This document shows positions 15,857 to 22,651 of a stretch of DNA of 32,226 bases, piece after piece; positions within the stretch are counted from its first letter, which is position 1; every line of letters starts with the position of its first letter. A program made the position numbers and the translations under genes. The DNA comes from Planctomycetota bacterium (lineage in GTDB: Bacteria; Planctomycetota; PLA2; JAEUHO01), in the NCBI GenBank assembly GCA_030065025.1, contig JASJDY010000064.1:1-32226 (forward strand). Direction: 5' to 3'. Below the pieces are notes generated by a model. The model searched no databases. It had not been told where the DNA came from and saw nothing but the letters and a program-made list of their open reading frames with translations.

Positions 15857-17056
15857 GTGACCCGTCTCCTCCGGCCCCTCCTCCCGATTCTCCTCCTCGC
15901 TGCGCTCGGCGTGCAGGCGCAGGCCGAAGACGACCCGCTCGAGGCCGCGAAGTCGCTCGTCGAGCTGGGCAAGACCCTGATCGAGGTCGGACAGGACGTT
16001 GGCGACGAGAAGCGCGTGCGCGAGGGCGTCGCCAAGCTGCGGGAGGCGAAGAAGCGCTTCGAGGAGGCCCTCCGGAAGCCGGGGCTCAGCGAGGTCGAGT
16101 CCAACCGCATCCAGGCCTGGCTGGTGGACGTCGAGTCCCGCATCGACTGGTACACGCCCAGCAAGGCAGCCGGCGGCCCCGACCGGGTGCCCGGCAAGGT
16201 CTTCAGCGGCGAGGTGAAGATCCCGGAGATGAAGCCGGGCGAGCGCATCGGCTCCTGGTGCCGGCGCGTCCGCAAGGTGTACGACGCCTCCGACGATCCC
16301 CTGGGACAAGCCGCACTCGCGCGCGGCATGGCCACGAAGGGTGGCGTGAACGCCCTGCCGACGCTCTACGACCTCTTCCAGAAGGAGGCACACGCGGAGG
16401 CGCGCGTCGGCGTCCACGAGGCGCTGGCCACGGTCGGCACATCACGCGTCGCCAACAAGATGGCGACGTACGCGAGCCGGTCGAAGGAGAAGCACTGGGC
16501 GAACGCGCTCGACGTGATCTACCTCTGTCTCGAGAAGCCCGAGCGCAACGAGCCCGAGAAGCCCTACCTGCGCGCGATCCGCGCCTTCCACAAGCTCAAG
16601 AACCGCAAGCTGTCCCTTGGCATCCAGAAGCACCTCCATGGGATGGGCGTGCCCGGAACGGCGGCGCTGGGCGAGATCATCTACGTCGAGGACTTCGGCT
16701 ATCACGACTACACGATCGGGCTGCTCGCCACCAAGCAGGACCGCCGCGCCGTGCCGCCGCTCGTCCACAAGATGAACCGCTTCAAGTTCGAGGGCCGCGT
16801 CCAGCGGCCGGCGCACGAGGCCCTGCTCAGGATGGGCTGGTACGCCGTGCCGGAGCTGGTGGAGCGCCTCAACGACAAGGCGGCCGGCATCTGGGTCTCG
16901 TGGACCCTGCGCAAGATCACGGGCGAGACGATGGGCACCGATCGCCGCAAGTGGCGCGACTGGTGGGCGAAGGAGCGCGTGCGGCATCCCGAGCTGTTCG
17001 ACGATCCGGACGAGCGCCCGGACGGCGGCAAGCCGCCGACCACGACAGGCGGCTAG
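15857..17056 (+). CDS. Exported HEAT-like repeat protein (399 aa)
   Basis: The protein has a Sec signal peptide (residues 1-23, RLLRPLLPILLLAALGVQAQA) and then an almost wholly alpha-helical chain. Residues about 28-90 form charged helices like a TPR or coiled pair (ALRKPGLSEVESNRIQAWL). From about 145 to 365, pairs of helices recur with the pattern of HEAT or PBS-lyase repeats: ALARGMATKGGVNALPTLYDLF, ARVGVHEALATVGTSRVANKM, ALLRMGWYAVPELVERL. The C-terminus carries WRDWWAKERVRHPELF, a segment I associate with the ends of such exported repeat proteins. These proteins serve as binding scaffolds; no enzyme motif is present. I start at the GTG at 15857 because the signal peptide begins there and the promoter fits. 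The function is unknown. Confidence 0.75.
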   Translation: MTRLLRPLLPILLLAALGVQAQAEDDPLEAAKSLVELGKTLIEVGQDVGDEKRVREGVAKLREAKKRFEEALRKPGLSEVESNRIQAWLVDVESRIDWYTPSKAAGGPDRVPGKVFSGEVKIPEMKPGERIGSWCRRVRKVYDASDDPLGQAALARGMATKGGVNALPTLYDLFQKEAHAEARVGVHEALATVGTSRVANKMATYASRSKEKHWANALDVIYLCLEKPERNEPEKPYLRAIRAFHKLKNRKLSLGIQKHLHGMGVPGTAALGEIIYVEDFGYHDYTIGLLATKQDRRAVPPLVHKMNRFKFEGRVQRPAHEALLRMGWYAVPELVERLNDKAAGIWVSWTLRKITGETMGTDRRKWRDWWAKERVRHPELFDDPDERPDGGKPPTTTGG

Positions 17057-17070
17057 GGAGCACGTAAGCT
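17042..17070 (+). promoter_or_regulatory. ACGACA-N17-TAAGCT promoter of recQ, leaderless
   Basis: ACGACA (17042-17047), a four-of-six match to TTGACA, is followed after 17 bases by TAAGCT (17065-17070), which ends seven bases before the ATG at 17078. No Shine-Dalgarno sequence is present. The upstream gene ends at 17056, inside this promoter, so read-through is also possible. Confidence 0.45.
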
Positions 17071-17077
17071 CCGTCCC

Positions 17078-18508
17078 ATGTCCGCTCCCTGGCAACCGAT
17101 CCTCGAAGACCGCTTCGGCTTCCCCTCCCTGCGTCCGCTGCAGGAGGAGATCGTCACGCAGGTCATGGCCGGCGGCGACGCGCTCGTCGTGATGCCGACG
17201 GGCAGCGGCAAGAGCCTCTGCTACCAGCTGCCCGCGCTGGCGATGGAAGGGCCAGGCACGACGCTCGTCTTCAGCCCGCTGATCGCGCTGATGGAGGACC
17301 AGGTCGCCGCGCTACGCGCCAAGGGCGTCCACGCGCAGTACATCAACAGCACCCTGCGCCGGAAGGAGCGCGAGCGTCGCTACCAGCAGGTGGCCGAGGG
17401 CGCCTACGAGCTCGTCTACGCGACGCCGGAGCGCATGCAGAAGGAGGAGTTCGTCGCGGCCCTGGAATCGCGGCCCGGCGGCATCGAGCAGGCGATCCGC
17501 CTCCTCGCGGTCGACGAGGCCCACTGCATCACCAAGTGGGGCCACGATCTCCGGCCGGCCTATCGCGACGTCGGCGCCTTCCGCGACCAGCTGGGCCGCC
17601 CCCCCACGATCGCGCTCACGGCGACGGCCACGCGCCTGGTGCGCGAGGACATCCGCCGCACGCTGGGCCTCGACGAGGCCGCGATGCCCCTGTTCTCGGC
17701 GCCGCTGGATCGGCCGAACCTCCGCCTCGAGGCGCAAGAGGCCTGGGACGACGCGGCGAAGGTCCAGGCGATCCGCGAGGTGGCCGACGCGCTGCCGGGC
17801 ACCGGCATCGTGTACTTCGCGCTCATCAAGGACCTCGAGCGCATGGCGTCCGACATCCAGCGTGCGCTGCCGGGGCGCCGCGTGGCGATCTATCACGGCA
17901 AGCTCGACCCGGACCGGAAGAAGGCCGTCTACGACGAGTTCATCGGTGCCGAGCCGGAGGACGGGCTCCTCCTGCTGGCCACGAACGCGTTCGGCATGGG
18001 CGTCGACAAGCCGGACATCCGCTTCATCGTGCACGCCCAGGTCCCGGGCAGCGTCGAGGCGTACTACCAGGAGGTCGGGCGCGCCGGCCGGGACGGCGAG
18101 CCGTCACGCTGCCTCCTGCTCTACTCCGAGGACGACCTCGCGATCCAGCAGCAGTTCGTGGACTGGCAGAACCCACCGCTGGACCTGCTGCTGCGCGCAG
18201 GACAGGCCATCCAGGCGAATCTGCACGCGGACTTCGATCTGGAAGAGCTCTCCCTCGACATCCATGGCAAGCGCCGCAACGACCCGCGGCTCGAGTACGC
18301 GGCGATCACGTTGCGCGACCTCGGGGTGATCGAGCCGACACACGTGCTGGGGCGTTACCGCGCAATCCGCCCGCTGGACCCGTCCGAGCTGGACGACGAG
18401 GAGATGCAGGACAAGCGCCAGCGCGACCTGCTGCGTCTGCTGGAGGTCGTGAAGATGGCGCGCAGCGACGACGTGCAGGGCTTCGTGTTGGAGTACTTCG
18501 AGCTCTAG
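17078..18508 (+). CDS. recQ: RecQ-type ATP-dependent DNA helicase, short form (476 aa)
   Basis: RecQ helicases unwind DNA 3' to 5' in recombination and fork repair. Motif 0 and Walker A are intact (FGFPSLRPLQEEI; MPTGSGKS at 39-46, Lys45), as are DEAH (146-149, within AVDEAHCITKWGHDLRPAY), TATAT (181-185), the second RecA domain (IYHGKLDPDRKKA) and motif VI (YYQEVGRAGRDGEPSRC). After about residue 355 it departs from standard RecQ: the four-cysteine zinc-binding module is missing, and there is no HRDC domain. Only a short winged-helix-like tail with LEYAAITLRDLGVIEPTHVLGRYRAI remains. The length of 476 compares with about 600 for E. coli RecQ. Motif Ia-II residues predict an active ATPase; a specialised or zinc-free RecQ paralogue is my reading. 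Confidence 0.9.
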   Translation: MSAPWQPILEDRFGFPSLRPLQEEIVTQVMAGGDALVVMPTGSGKSLCYQLPALAMEGPGTTLVFSPLIALMEDQVAALRAKGVHAQYINSTLRRKERERRYQQVAEGAYELVYATPERMQKEEFVAALESRPGGIEQAIRLLAVDEAHCITKWGHDLRPAYRDVGAFRDQLGRPPTIALTATATRLVREDIRRTLGLDEAAMPLFSAPLDRPNLRLEAQEAWDDAAKVQAIREVADALPGTGIVYFALIKDLERMASDIQRALPGRRVAIYHGKLDPDRKKAVYDEFIGAEPEDGLLLLATNAFGMGVDKPDIRFIVHAQVPGSVEAYYQEVGRAGRDGEPSRCLLLYSEDDLAIQQQFVDWQNPPLDLLLRAGQAIQANLHADFDLEELSLDIHGKRRNDPRLEYAAITLRDLGVIEPTHVLGRYRAIRPLDPSELDDEEMQDKRQRDLLRLLEVVKMARSDDVQGFVLEYFEL

Positions 18509-18530
18509 CCCGGCGCGTCATGCGCCGGGC
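18508..18530 (+). terminator. GC-rich hairpin directly after recQ
   Basis: A 9-bp perfect stem, 18508-18516 with 18522-18530 (GCCCGGCGC/GCGCCGGGC), encloses the loop GTCAT and uses the last base of the recQ stop codon. No uninterrupted T-tract follows, but the downstream bases are the T-containing hexamer repeat. It is a probable transcription terminator. Confidence 0.6.
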
Positions 18531-18534
18531 CCCG

Positions 18535-18564
18535 TATCCGTTTCCGTAACCGTTTCCGTTTCCG
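18535..18564. repeat. Five hexamer repeats of the TTTCCG type
   Basis: Consecutive units read TATCCG, TTTCCG, TAACCG, TTTCCG, TTTCCG. The repeat begins four bases after the recQ terminator hairpin. The rest of the gap up to 18795 (about 230 bases) holds no gene I can support; it ends with the candidate promoter of the next gene. Confidence 0.75.
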
Positions 18565-18778
18565 TCGTGGACTTAGCCCGGGGTCCGAACCCGTCCCGAC
18601 TCACCGTCTCCCTCATCCCCGACTGGAGCCTGGTCGCATGTCGTGGGACCCTCCGAACGCGAGCGGGTCGGGCAACGTTCACCCTCGCTTCGCTCGGTCT
18701 CACGATGCCCCTACAGCCACCTGTTCACCGCGCGCCCACCGCCGATTTCTTTTCCCTAGGGCACGCGCGGCTCGCGGC

Positions 18779-18784
18779 TAGGGT
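18779..18784 (+). promoter_or_regulatory. TAGGGT, candidate -10 box
   Basis: TAGGGT ends 11 bases before the ATG at 18796. There is no good Shine-Dalgarno sequence, so the message is leaderless or has a very short leader. A related CTAGGG lies 22 bases further upstream (18756-18761). No -35 box was found. Confidence 0.4.
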
Positions 18785-18795
18785 CGCTCACGCAT

Positions 18796-19599
18796 ATGAG
18801 TCGCACCTACGAAGAGCTCGATCGCCGCACGACCTGCATCGGCGAGCTCGTGCTCCGCAGGCGCATCGTGCCGGGCCTCGGCCCCGACCAGCCGGTCTAC
18901 GAGATCAAGCGTGACGACGAGCTGCTGATGTCGAGCCTGGTCCACGACTCGGAGGTGGCGCTCGCCCAGCTCGCGATCCCCCACGTCGGCGACGGCATCT
19001 TCGACGTGCTGGTCGGTGGTCTCGGGCTGGGCTACACCGCCTGGGCCGCGCTCGGCTACGAGCGCGTCCGCTCCGTGCGCGTCGTCGAGCTCGTCCCCGA
19101 GGTGATCGAGTGGCATCGGCGCGGGCTCGTGCCCCTGGGCACGGAGCTCGCCGAGGATCCCCGCTGCCGCCTCATGGAGGGTGACTTCTTCCTGTTCGCG
19201 ACCGATCCCTCCGTCCGCGACCTGGTGCATCCTGCCGATGGCTACGGCGCCATCCTCGTGGACATCGACCACGCACCGGACGCGTGGCTGCGCCCGCAGC
19301 ACGGCGGGTTCTACGGGGAGGAAGCCCTCACACGCATCGCCGAGCTCCTCCAGCCGGGCGGCGTGTTCGCGCTGTGGTCGTGCGGCGAGGCGCAGCCGGC
19401 CTTCGAGCAGGCCCTGGCGTCGACCTTCCCCTCCGTCACCACGGAGCGGATCGAGGTCTACAACCCGCTCGCCGACCGCGACCAGACCGACACCATCTAC
19501 CTCGCTAAGCGCAATGGCTCGATCCCGATCCCCACGCGGGCCCGGCCCATGCGGCGCCCCGCGACGCCTCCCGCCGAGCGCCCGCGCCGCAGACGTTGA
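18796..19599 (+). CDS. Spermidine-synthase-like class I transferase (267 aa)
   Basis: The fold is that of the spermidine synthase/SAM-methyltransferase superfamily. The nucleotide-binding loop is FDVLVGGLGLGYTAWAA (69-85), followed by the acidic strand VRVVELVPEVIEWH (95-108), a DP-containing loop before MEGDFF, and the strand YGAILVDIDHAPDAWL, which corresponds to the D-V/I-D motif of polyamine synthases. LLQPGGVFALWSCG is the following core strand. The N-terminal half of the decarboxylated-SAM pocket is not distinctive, so this could be a methyltransferase-like homologue rather than a true aminopropyltransferase. The tail (about 240-267) is Arg/Pro-rich and probably disordered. It lies 78 bases before a radical SAM gene on the same strand. 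Confidence 0.75.
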   Translation: MSRTYEELDRRTTCIGELVLRRRIVPGLGPDQPVYEIKRDDELLMSSLVHDSEVALAQLAIPHVGDGIFDVLVGGLGLGYTAWAALGYERVRSVRVVELVPEVIEWHRRGLVPLGTELAEDPRCRLMEGDFFLFATDPSVRDLVHPADGYGAILVDIDHAPDAWLRPQHGGFYGEEALTRIAELLQPGGVFALWSCGEAQPAFEQALASTFPSVTTERIEVYNPLADRDQTDTIYLAKRNGSIPIPTRARPMRRPATPPAERPRRRR

Positions 19600-19651
19600 G
19601 CTCGTGCCAGGGGCTGGAGCGGCGGCGCTCCATCTCCCGTACGATCGCCCC

Positions 19652-19657
19652 TACGAT
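19652..19657 (+). promoter_or_regulatory. TACGAT, candidate -10 box of the radical SAM gene
   Basis: TACGAT ends 20 bases before the ATG at 19678, leaving a leader containing GGAGGG. An identical TACGAT occurs 12 bases earlier (19640-19645). No -35 box is clear for either copy. Confidence 0.38.
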
Positions 19658-19677
19658 TGTCTGCACTGGAGGGCCCC

Positions 19678-21525
19678 ATGGAGCTTCCCTTCCGCGAGAA
19701 GGGCGACGAACTGCTGCGTCCGGGCGCCATGCTCGACATGCGCGCACGCCTCCGTGAGCACGCGAAGCGGCATGACCTCCGCTCGGTCGCGGCGTACGCC
19801 TTCGATCACCGCACGCGGATGCTGCCGTTCTACTTCGTCGACCGGCGCATGTCGCCTGGCGGCGTCCGGGCCATCGGAGGCTCGTTCCTCGAGGCCGGCT
19901 TCGAGAAGACGCGCGTCGTCCTCCAGACGTGGAAGAAGCGCTTCCAGCCCTCGCTCATGCAGCTGGACGGCTCGACGCCGGACCTCTTCATGACCTCGAG
20001 CATGTGGATCCACTCGGGGCGCATGCGGGACATGCTGCGTGACATCTGCCGGGTGGATGCCGAGCATCGTCCGCTTGTCATCGCGGGCGGACCGCACATG
20101 GTCTACAACCCGTGGGACGCCTTCAGCAGCGACGCGGCCGATCCGTGGCGCGCCGACGTCGCCGTCACCGGGGAGCTCTACGTGCTGCTGGAGCTCATGG
20201 ACGTGCTCCTGACCGAGCGCGCCCACGGCGAGCCGCTGCGCCGCACCTTCCTGCGCGTGCGGGACGCGGGCGGTCTCGACCACGTGCCCGGCCTCGTCTA
20301 CGCGAACGGCGCGGACGGCGCTGTGCCGGAGGAGCTCGTGGACACGGGTGTTCAGCGCCTGCTCCAGGACCTCGACGAGCTGCCGCATCCGGTGCACGGC
20401 TACAAGGTCCTCGAGCCCGCAGGGGGCGGCGCAACTCTCGCCAAGCACCCCATCCCGACCGAGCGGGTCGGCAAGCACAGCCCGATCGCGTCCATCGAGA
20501 TGACGTACGGCTGCAAGTTCCGCTGCAAGTACTGTCCGATTCCCGCCTACAACCAGCACCAGGATCGCGAGAAGAGCCCCGAGCGCATCGCGGACGAGAT
20601 GAAGCGCCTGCGCGAGGAGTACGGCATCCGCTTCTTCTTCGGATCGGACGACAACTTCTTCAACCGCCACGATCGCGCGCAGCGCATCGTGGAGACGCTC
20701 GCCGCGACCACGCTCGACGACGGCACCCCGCTGCGGAAGGCCCTGGGCTGGGGCACCGAGGCCACGGTCCACGACACCATCAAGATGAAGGAGCACCTGC
20801 GCACGGCCAGGCACGGCGGCATGAAGGCGCTCTGGATGGGCGTCGAGGACATGACGGCAACGTTCGTGAAGAAGGGCCAGTCCGTCGACAAGACGCGTGA
20901 AGCGTTCCATCTGCTCTGGCGCAACGGCATCAACCCGATGCCGATGCTCATGCACGACGACACGCAGCCGCTCGTGAGCTTCCGCAACGCACGCGGCCTG
21001 CTGAACCAGGTCCAGCTCCTGCGCAACGCCAGGGCAATGAGCGTGCAGGTGCTGATGCTCTCGCCGGCACCCGGCAGCAAGCTCTACGAGGACACCTACA
21101 GCGGGCTCGCCTTCCGCTCCGTGAACGGGCGGCCGGTCGAGCCCCACCTGGTGGACGGCAACCACGTCGTCGCCTCGCGCCACAAGCGACCGTGGATCAA
21201 GCAGTTGAACATCCTGTTCGCGTACGCGTACTTCTACAACCCGCTGCGGCTCCTCAAGGCCCTCGTCCTCCCGAAGAACCGGCGCGGTCACTTCGCCGAC
21301 GCGGGCGCGCAGATCATGGGCATGTGCGGCTGGCTGCAGAACCTGTGGCGCACGCCGCGCTGGCTCTATCACCTCATGCGCGGCGGCATCGAGCGATTCG
21401 AGCAGCCGCCGGCCAGCCCGATCCCCTTCCGGAGCGCCGCCGGCGGGCGCGCCGCACACGGACTGCCGAACCAGACCGTGACGCGCACGGCGCCGACGCC
21501 CGAGGAGCCCGCCCGGCTCTCGTAG
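19678..21525 (+). CDS. B12-binding-domain radical SAM protein (615 aa)
   Basis: This is a predicted iron-sulfur enzyme that cleaves S-adenosylmethionine to start radical chemistry. The N-terminal part (about 40-180) resembles a cobalamin-binding fold, with PSLMQLDGSTPDLFMTSSM and the glycine-rich VIAGGPHMVYNP strand-turn; the usual DxHxxG cobalt-ligand motif is not evident. The radical SAM core starts at about 265 with the cluster motif CKFRCKYC (Cys279, Cys283, Cys286), followed by FFFGSDDNFF (GGE-like strand region), GTEATVHDTIKMKEHL and LWMGVEDMT. The C-terminal region (about 430-580) is basic and helical. The ATG at 19678 has GGAGGG five bases upstream. Enzymes of this class act in lipid, hopanoid, cofactor or natural-product methylation; the substrate is unknown. 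It ends four bases from a convergent gene. Confidence 0.86.
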   Translation: MELPFREKGDELLRPGAMLDMRARLREHAKRHDLRSVAAYAFDHRTRMLPFYFVDRRMSPGGVRAIGGSFLEAGFEKTRVVLQTWKKRFQPSLMQLDGSTPDLFMTSSMWIHSGRMRDMLRDICRVDAEHRPLVIAGGPHMVYNPWDAFSSDAADPWRADVAVTGELYVLLELMDVLLTERAHGEPLRRTFLRVRDAGGLDHVPGLVYANGADGAVPEELVDTGVQRLLQDLDELPHPVHGYKVLEPAGGGATLAKHPIPTERVGKHSPIASIEMTYGCKFRCKYCPIPAYNQHQDREKSPERIADEMKRLREEYGIRFFFGSDDNFFNRHDRAQRIVETLAATTLDDGTPLRKALGWGTEATVHDTIKMKEHLRTARHGGMKALWMGVEDMTATFVKKGQSVDKTREAFHLLWRNGINPMPMLMHDDTQPLVSFRNARGLLNQVQLLRNARAMSVQVLMLSPAPGSKLYEDTYSGLAFRSVNGRPVEPHLVDGNHVVASRHKRPWIKQLNILFAYAYFYNPLRLLKALVLPKNRRGHFADAGAQIMGMCGWLQNLWRTPRWLYHLMRGGIERFEQPPASPIPFRSAAGGRAAHGLPNQTVTRTAPTPEEPARLS

Positions 21526-21529
21526 CTAC

Positions 21530-22582
21530 CTACCGTAGATCCATGAGGTAGGCCTCGACGGTCTCGGTGAAGGGCACGGCGCCCCGCCCTTCGATGAGCT
21601 TCTCGAGCTTGGCAATCGTCTTCTCGATCAGCTTGTCCGTGCGCTTGTCTTCCTTCACCTTCTCGAAGCTCTTCACGATCTTGCGGAAGGCCTTCTCCAT
21701 CTTGACGGCAGCCGACAGCGTCTCGGACTCTTCGTAGACCTCGAGGGCCGCGTCGACCTCGGTAGCGAGCTTCGTGCCTTTGAAGGTCTTCGCCAGCGCC
21801 TTCGCCTCCTTGATGACACGACCCGGCTCTGAACCCTGCAGCTTCGCGATGCGCTTCAGCTGATCGTCGCGGTGACGTACCACGATGGCGCGGAGCCGCT
21901 CGAGCTCCTTCTTCGTGGCGTCGTCCGGCGGCGCGGCCAGCTGCTTCTCCATGCTCTTGACGGCACTGCCCAGGCTCTTGCCGCTGCTGACCTTCTTCGC
22001 GAGGGGGGCGATTTTGGTGAAGGGCTCCGGCCCCAGGTAAATCGCGGGCGCCTCCTTCAGCAGCTTGTCCACCCACTCGATCATCTTCAGTCCATCCCCA
22101 CCGTGGTACGTGCCGCACATGTGGTGGTGGACGAGCTTCCCGGTGTGGTCGAAGACGATGTAGTAGGGCACGTAGCCGTTGCCGCGAACGTCCGGATGGC
22201 GGCCCATCTTCGTGATCGTCAGGTTCGGCGCAAACGGCGACATGCCGTTGTTGCGCAGGTACGCGATGACCTCCTTACGCGACGACGTGTCCTGACAGTG
22301 CGACGCGATGAGATGGAAGGGCTTGTCCTCGAGACGGCTGGCCAACCTGACCAGGTGCGGCGTGATCTGCCGGCAGCCCACTCACGAGCCCCAGGTCTCC
22401 CAGAGGACCACCTTCCCGCGTAGGTCCTCGATGTTGACCTTCGCCCCCCACCAGTAGGTGCCGAGCTCGAGCTGGTCGACCGTGCTCTTGCTGGTGTCGC
22501 TCGCCGGAGCGTCCTCGGCGCGCACGCCGGAGGAAGCCAGTCCCAGGGCCAGCACGAGGGTGGCCGTCGCGAGAGTCCGCAT
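21530..22582 (-). CDS. Candidate selenoprotein: exported thioredoxin/TlpA-like oxidoreductase, UxxC active site (350 aa)
   Basis: This is predicted to be an exported thiol-disulfide oxidoreductase. A Sec signal peptide (about 1-22) precedes a TlpA/redoxin-type thioredoxin fold at about 45-185. In the typical strand DLRGKVVLWETWGS, the next codon is TGA (22382-22384, residue 67), then V-G-C-R. Reading TGA as selenocysteine gives U-V-G-C, precisely where CxxC belongs. The fold continues normally with HLVRLASRL, FHLIASHCQ and a cis-proline strand GYVPYYIVFDHTGKL. Residues about 200-350 are a Lys/Glu-rich helical extension unique to this protein. A hairpin with a GGTC loop lies 29 bases after the TGA. 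GGAGG precedes the ATG at 22582. A pseudogene is possible, but the TGA position argues against chance. Confidence 0.78.
22341..22384 (-). promoter_or_regulatory. In-frame TGA with candidate SECIS hairpin (thioredoxin-fold gene)
   Basis: The TGA is at 22384-22382. ACCT (22356-22353) pairs with AGGT (22348-22345) around a GGTC tetraloop; GCC/GGC (22361-22359 with 22343-22341) adds three pairs below a small internal loop. Twenty-nine bases separate the TGA from the loop. From memory, the E. coli fdhF SECIS also has a GGUC apical loop. The stem is shorter than that of the lipoprotein gene. Confidence 0.5.
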
Positions 22583-22622
22583 GATTCGCCTCCGCGGCCG
22601 GTTCCTTCCCGGCGCGGTGACG

Positions 22623-22628
22623 ATCCTA
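22623..22628 (-). promoter_or_regulatory. TAGGAT, candidate -10 box of the thioredoxin-fold gene
   Basis: On the minus strand TAGGAT ends 40 bases before the ATG at 22582, in the 69-base gap after the tricorn gene. It allows independent expression, although read-through from tricorn is equally possible. Confidence 0.33.
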
Positions 22629-22651
22629 CGGTCCGGTCGCGGCTCTCGCCG

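Noticed and set aside
13637-22384. TGA read as a sense codon genome-wide
   Set aside because: Many genes here end in TGA followed directly by another start (for example at 1380-1382, 1958-1960 and 3403-3405), so TGA functions as stop.
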